This document shows, piece by piece, positions 61,372 through 64,000 of a DNA stretch of 64,000 nucleotides (its first letter is position 1; every line of letters starts with the position of its first letter). Source of the DNA: Faecalibacterium langellae (GTDB lineage Bacteria > Bacillota > Clostridia > Oscillospirales > Ruminococcaceae). A program made the translations under genes and the position numbers. The notes under the pieces are model-generated. The model was given only the letters and a program-made list of their open reading frames with translations, did not search any database and was not told the DNA's origin. The stretch is from contig NZ_NMTR01000014.1 in assembly GCF_002549775.1 (NCBI RefSeq), forward strand, positions 1 to 64,000, given 5' to 3'.

Positions 61372-62589
61372 TCAGAAGTCCACCTCGGTGTCGTAGTAGC
61401 AGCACTTCAGCAGCTTTTCCATTTCCTCCTGGCTGGGCTGGCGCGGGTTCGAGCCGGTGCAGGCATCGGCAATGGCGTTTTTGGCGATCTCGGGCAGACG
61501 CTCCAGGAACACTTCCTCCGGCACAAAGCCCTGCTCGGCGGGGTAGGAGTCCGGGCCGTAGTGCTGGATGCAGTGGGGGATGTTCAGCGCGTCGTTCATA
61601 CCGCGCAGGTACTCGATGAGCAGCTTCACCTTCTCGTCGTCGGTGGTGCCGCCCAGCTTCATCTCGTCGGCGATGACGCCGTAGCGCTTCTTGGCCTCGG
61701 GGTCCTTTGCGTTGAAGGCAATGACCTTGGGCAGATACATGGCGTTGGCTGCACCGTGGATGATGTGTGCGCCGTAGTCTGCAAAGGCCGCGCCGGTCTT
61801 GTGAGCCATGGAGTGCACGATGCCCAGCAGTGCGTTGGAGAAAGCCATACCGGCAAGGCACTGGGCGTTGTGCATGGAATCGCGCTTGGACATATCGCCG
61901 TTGTAGCTGTCCACCAGATCGCCCTGGATCATGCGGATGGCAAAGATGGCCAGCGGGTCGGTGTAGTCGCAGTGTGCAGTGGAAACGTAAGCCTCGATGG
62001 CGTGGGTCATGGCGTCCATGCCGGTGTGGGCCACCAGCTTCTTGGGCATGGTCTCGGCAAGGTCAGGATCAACGATAGCCACGTCCGGGGTGATCTCAAA
62101 GTCTGCAATGGGGTACTTGATGCCCTTCTGGTAGTCGGTGATGATGGAGAAGGCGGTCACCTCGGTAGCAGTGCCGGAGGTGGAGGAGATGGCACAGAAG
62201 TGTGCCTTGCGGCGCAGCGGCGGGATGCCGAACACCTTGCACATCTCCTCAAAGGTGATGTCCGGGTATTCGTACTTGATCCACATGGCCTTGGCCGCGT
62301 CGATGGGGGAGCCGCCGCCCATGGCGATGATCCAGTCCGGCTCAAACTTCAGCATGGCTTCGGCACCGCGCATGACCGTTTCCACGGAAGGATCGGGTTC
62401 AATGCCCTCGAACAGCTCCACTTCCATGCCGGCTTCCTTCAGGTAAGCCACGGCGCGGTCCAGAAAGCCGAACCGCTTCATGGAGCCGCCGCCGACGCAG
62501 ACGATGGCCTTTTTGCCGGTGAAGGACTTCAGCGCTTCCAGAGCGCCTTTGCCGTGGTACAGATCGCGGGGAAGGGTAAAACGAGCCAT
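61372..62589 (-). CDS. Iron-containing alcohol dehydrogenase
   Basis: 405 residues, group III alcohol dehydrogenase related to butanol/ethanol dehydrogenases. NAD(P) motif AMGGGSPIDAAK; metal ligands in HTGMDAMTHAIEAYVS and the HSMAHKTGAAFADYGAHIIHG segment. I start at ATG 62589, eight bases after GGAGGT; an ATG five codons earlier lacks a site. It probably reduces an aldehyde to regenerate NAD(P)+. It lies between two inverted tRNA-Thr genes. Confidence 0.93.
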   Translation of the reverse strand: MARFTLPRDLYHGKGALEALKSFTGKKAIVCVGGGSMKRFGFLDRAVAYLKEAGMEVELFEGIEPDPSVETVMRGAEAMLKFEPDWIIAMGGGSPIDAAKAMWIKYEYPDITFEEMCKVFGIPPLRRKAHFCAISSTSGTATEVTAFSIITDYQKGIKYPIADFEITPDVAIVDPDLAETMPKKLVAHTGMDAMTHAIEAYVSTAHCDYTDPLAIFAIRMIQGDLVDSYNGDMSKRDSMHNAQCLAGMAFSNALLGIVHSMAHKTGAAFADYGAHIIHGAANAMYLPKVIAFNAKDPEAKKRYGVIADEMKLGGTTDDEKVKLLIEYLRGMNDALNIPHCIQHYGPDSYPAEQGFVPEEVFLERLPEIAKNAIADACTGSNPRQPSQEEMEKLLKCCYYDTEVDF

Positions 62590-62658
62590 AGGGGTTACCT
62601 CCATTTGTTCAAACTACTCTCTGCTGCGGCCCGGGAAGCCGCCTTCTATACTATGACA

Positions 62659-62687
62659 ATTGTATAACAATCATGCAGCAACATCAA
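62659..62687 (-). promoter_or_regulatory. Promoter of the alcohol dehydrogenase
   Basis: Minus-strand TTGATG (62687-62682), 17 bases, TACAAT (62664-62659). I see nothing further between 62,690 and the tRNA terminator near 62,770. Confidence 0.7.
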
Positions 62688-62769
62688 TTGACGGTTCCGA
62701 AGGAAAGTTCCCCGCATTTTTGGGCAGAGTAGCCAAGCAGATGGATGCAACAAAGAAACGGCAAACAAA

Positions 62770-62806
62770 AAAACACCCCGAAGTCCTAAGACTTCGAGGC
62801 GCTTGC
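62770..62806 (-). terminator. Terminator after tRNA-Thr copy 2
   Basis: On the minus strand GCGCCTCGAAGTC pairs with GACTTCGGGGTGT, followed by a long T run. It resembles the terminator of copy 1. Confidence 0.85.
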
Positions 62807-62809
62807 CTG

Positions 62810-62885
<76 letters not shown>

Positions 62886-62888
62886 AAA

Positions 62889-62965
62889 TGGCGACCCGGA
62901 TCGGGCTCGAACCGACGACCCCCAGCGTGACAGGCTGGTGCTCTAACCAACTGAGCTACCGGGCC
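62889..62965 (-). tRNA. tRNA-Asp (GTC)
   Basis: 77 bases with encoded CCA. Acceptor GGCCCGG/CCGGGTC with one G-T pair; anticodon arm CCAGC-CTGTCAC-GCTGG gives GTC. Likely co-transcribed with the tRNA-Thr next to it. Confidence 0.97.
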
Positions 62966-63074
62966 ATGATCGCTCAAGTTTCGCGCGGCGCTTACCGCCG
63001 GAACGTGCCTTATTATATCGAAAAAAGTCTGTCTTGTCAAGCACAAATTTCAGAAAATCAGAAAATTGTGCAGC

Positions 63075-63140
63075 AGATGCAGCTCCCGGTCACGACCCCT
63101 CTGGTGAAAAGGCATTTGGAGCGGCCCGCAGGCACATACA
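63075..63140 (+). repeat. Family B repeat remnant, copy 8
   Basis: Keeps the 5' part: CAGATGCAGCTCCCGGTCACGACCCC-like block, TGGTGAAAA and GCATTTGGAGCGGCC-CGCA-GGC. The 3' arm no longer pairs, and the linker and second hairpin are lost where the tRNA-Trp terminator begins. Confidence 0.7.
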
Positions 63141-63146
63141 AAACAA

Positions 63147-63177
63147 AACGCACAAGTTCTGAAGAACCTGTGCGTTT
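63147..63177 (-). terminator. Terminator after tRNA-Trp
   Basis: AAACGCACA(A/G)GTTC pairs with GAAC(C/T)TGTGCGTTT around a TGAA loop; a T-rich stretch follows on the minus strand. Confidence 0.85.
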
Positions 63178-63178
63178 G

Positions 63179-63254
63179 TGGCAGGGGTAGTAAGTCTCGA
63201 ACTCACGGCACGCGGTTTTGGAGACCGCTGCTCTACCAACTGAGCTATACCCCT
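63179..63254 (-). tRNA. tRNA-Trp (CCA)
   Basis: 76 bases with encoded CCA. Acceptor AGGGGTA/TACCCCT; anticodon arm GCGGT-CTCCAAA-ACCGC gives CCA. Confidence 0.97.
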
Positions 63255-63315
63255 AAATTGTGACATTCGCTGAATGCTAGATTATTATAGCCGATGCAAA
63301 CGCGAATGTCAAGCA

Positions 63316-63783
63316 TTATTTTTCAGCTTTCGTGCTGCACCCGCAGCAGCCCTCTTTTTTCGCGGTGTCGGCGGCGGGCAGCTGGCTGGCCAGCTGTTCC
63401 AGCGTGACGCTGTCGATGTACTGGTTGATGACCTCGTCCAGCCCGGTCCAGAAGGGCAGGGTGAAGCACTGCTCGGACATGGGGCACTCGTTGGTCTCGC
63501 TGCCCAGGCAGGGGATGGGGGCCACGCTGCCCTCGATGGCGCGCAGGATCTCACCGGCGGTGTAGTCGGCGGGGGCTTTGGTCAGGCGGTAGCCGCCCTG
63601 ACTGCCGCGCTCGCTTTTCACAAGGCCCACGCGGGCCAGCGGGGTGACGATCTGCTCCAGATATTTCAGGCTCAGGTTCTGCCGCTCGCTGATCTCCTTG
63701 AGCGAGACGGTGGTGCCCGGGGCGTAGCGGGCCAGTTCGGCCATCAGGCGCAGGGCGTAGCGGCTTTTGGTGGAAAATTTCAT
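63316..63783 (-). CDS. Rrf2-family transcriptional regulator (IscR-like)
   Basis: 155 residues. Winged helix with FSTKSRYALRLMAELA, QNLSLKYLEQIVTPL and GSQGGYRL. Three cysteines in CLGSETNECPMSEQC suggest an iron-sulfur cluster as in IscR/RsrR/NsrR, and a Cys-rich tail GCCGCS ends the protein. CTTACTCCT-type site reads AAGGAGAG before the ATG. Divergent from a rhodanese-like gene, so it may sense iron-sulfur or sulfur status. Confidence 0.92.
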   Translation of the reverse strand: MKFSTKSRYALRLMAELARYAPGTTVSLKEISERQNLSLKYLEQIVTPLARVGLVKSERGSQGGYRLTKAPADYTAGEILRAIEGSVAPIPCLGSETNECPMSEQCFTLPFWTGLDEVINQYIDSVTLEQLASQLPAADTAKKEGCCGCSTKAEK

Positions 63784-63810
63784 GGTGATTCTCTCCTTAC
63801 TGCTCTTTAT

Positions 63811-63838
63811 AGTATAACACGCCGCACGGCTTTTGCAA
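63811..63838 (-). promoter_or_regulatory. Promoter of the Rrf2-family gene
   Basis: Minus-strand TTGCAA (63838-63833), 16 bases, TATACT (63816-63811). It lies back to back with the promoter of the next gene, so one bound regulator could control both. Confidence 0.7.
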
Positions 63839-63848
63839 AGGTATCCTC

Positions 63849-63877
63849 TTGTGCAAACAAAAAAGGTCTGTTATCAT
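63849..63877 (+). promoter_or_regulatory. Promoter of the rhodanese-like gene
   Basis: TTGTGC (63849-63854), 17 bases, TATCAT (63872-63877). Confidence 0.65.
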
Positions 63878-63912
63878 AAGATGGATAAGACGTTATCGCA
63901 AGGAGTGAGAGT

Positions 63913-64000
63913 ATGAGTGAGAAGATAACCCCCGCAGACGCCATCCGCCTGCTGGATGCGGGCAGGGCCGTGGCCGTGGATGTGCGGGAGCCGGACGAAT
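63913..64000 (+). CDS. Rhodanese-like domain protein (partial, N-terminus)
   Basis: 29 codons are in view, starting at ATG 63913 after AAGGAG. ITPADAIRLLDAGRAVAVDVREPDE matches the start of a rhodanese domain (the VDVREPDE stretch). The catalytic cysteine would lie beyond the window. Sulfur transfer is likely, possibly controlled by the divergent Rrf2 regulator. Confidence 0.8.
   Translation, partial: MSEKITPADAIRLLDAGRAVAVDVREPDE

Overview
The window looks like a chromosomal segment of a GC-rich, low-oxygen gut Firmicute of the Faecalibacterium / Oscillospiraceae type. This rests on Firmicutes-style gene order (S10-spc-alpha block, trmK-nif3, RqcH, zinc-type S14), strong AGGAGG ribosome binding sites, acetate kinase and class I fumarase, and many small GC-rich intergenic hairpin repeats of a kind I associate with Faecalibacterium. 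Genus assignment is inference. No rRNA, CRISPR array or prophage is present; the only sign of an autonomous mobile element is a transposase tail at the left edge.

Layout. 1-700: end of a probable IS200/IS605 transposase, then hairpin-rich repeats. 700-13,090: housekeeping and metabolic genes (uridine kinase, cardiolipin synthase, zinc-ribbon protein, ackA divergent from tmcAL, a GltD-like oxidoreductase, a duplicated DUF1538 membrane protein paired with a fused double PII-like protein, a YitT transporter-like protein, DUF1858, trmK, nif3-like). 13,090-15,140: rqcH bracketed by two inverted copies of one repeat. 15,500-31,915: the ribosomal protein block from rpsJ to rplQ with secY, adk, map, infA and rpoA; it is split by terminators after secY and map, and infA restarts from its own promoter and structured leader. 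32,000-34,225: a secreted beta-helix surface protein behind a promoter whose spacer holds an 11-G tract. 34,250-38,530: lipoprotein, response regulator and histidine kinase, with 730 bases of repeats between the last two. 38,594-44,500: DUF1385, prmC, recA-recX, a large repeat cluster, rimO. 44,526-50,134: pgsA, a membrane protein gene broken by a TGA, a trigger-factor-like foldase, malic enzyme and two-subunit fumarase. 50,320-60,722: a DtxR-type regulator, a SWIM/SNF2 helicase, M19 dipeptidase, beta-lactamase-fold hydrolase, DegV, CPBP protease, tadA, an SDR with a disordered N-terminus, and rpoD. 60,880-64,000: four tRNA genes (two identical tRNA-Thr in inverted orientation around an iron alcohol dehydrogenase), an Rrf2 regulator and a divergent rhodanese-like gene cut by the window edge.

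The most unusual material is non-coding. One repeat family (called B here, seven clear copies and one remnant) has conserved loops and linker, but its hairpin stems differ completely in sequence between copies while still pairing perfectly, including G-U pairs. Its end sits against gene boundaries (beside stop codons or ribosome binding sites). A second, unrelated multi-hairpin family (A, four copies) often lies beside B. Other signals are the G-tract promoter (candidate phase switch), the structured infA leader together with an IF-1 carrying an 11-residue insertion, a possible attenuator ahead of the S10 operon, hairpins in nearly every wide gap of the ribosomal operon, and the DUF1538 / double-PII gene pair as a candidate uncharacterised transport-and-sensing module.
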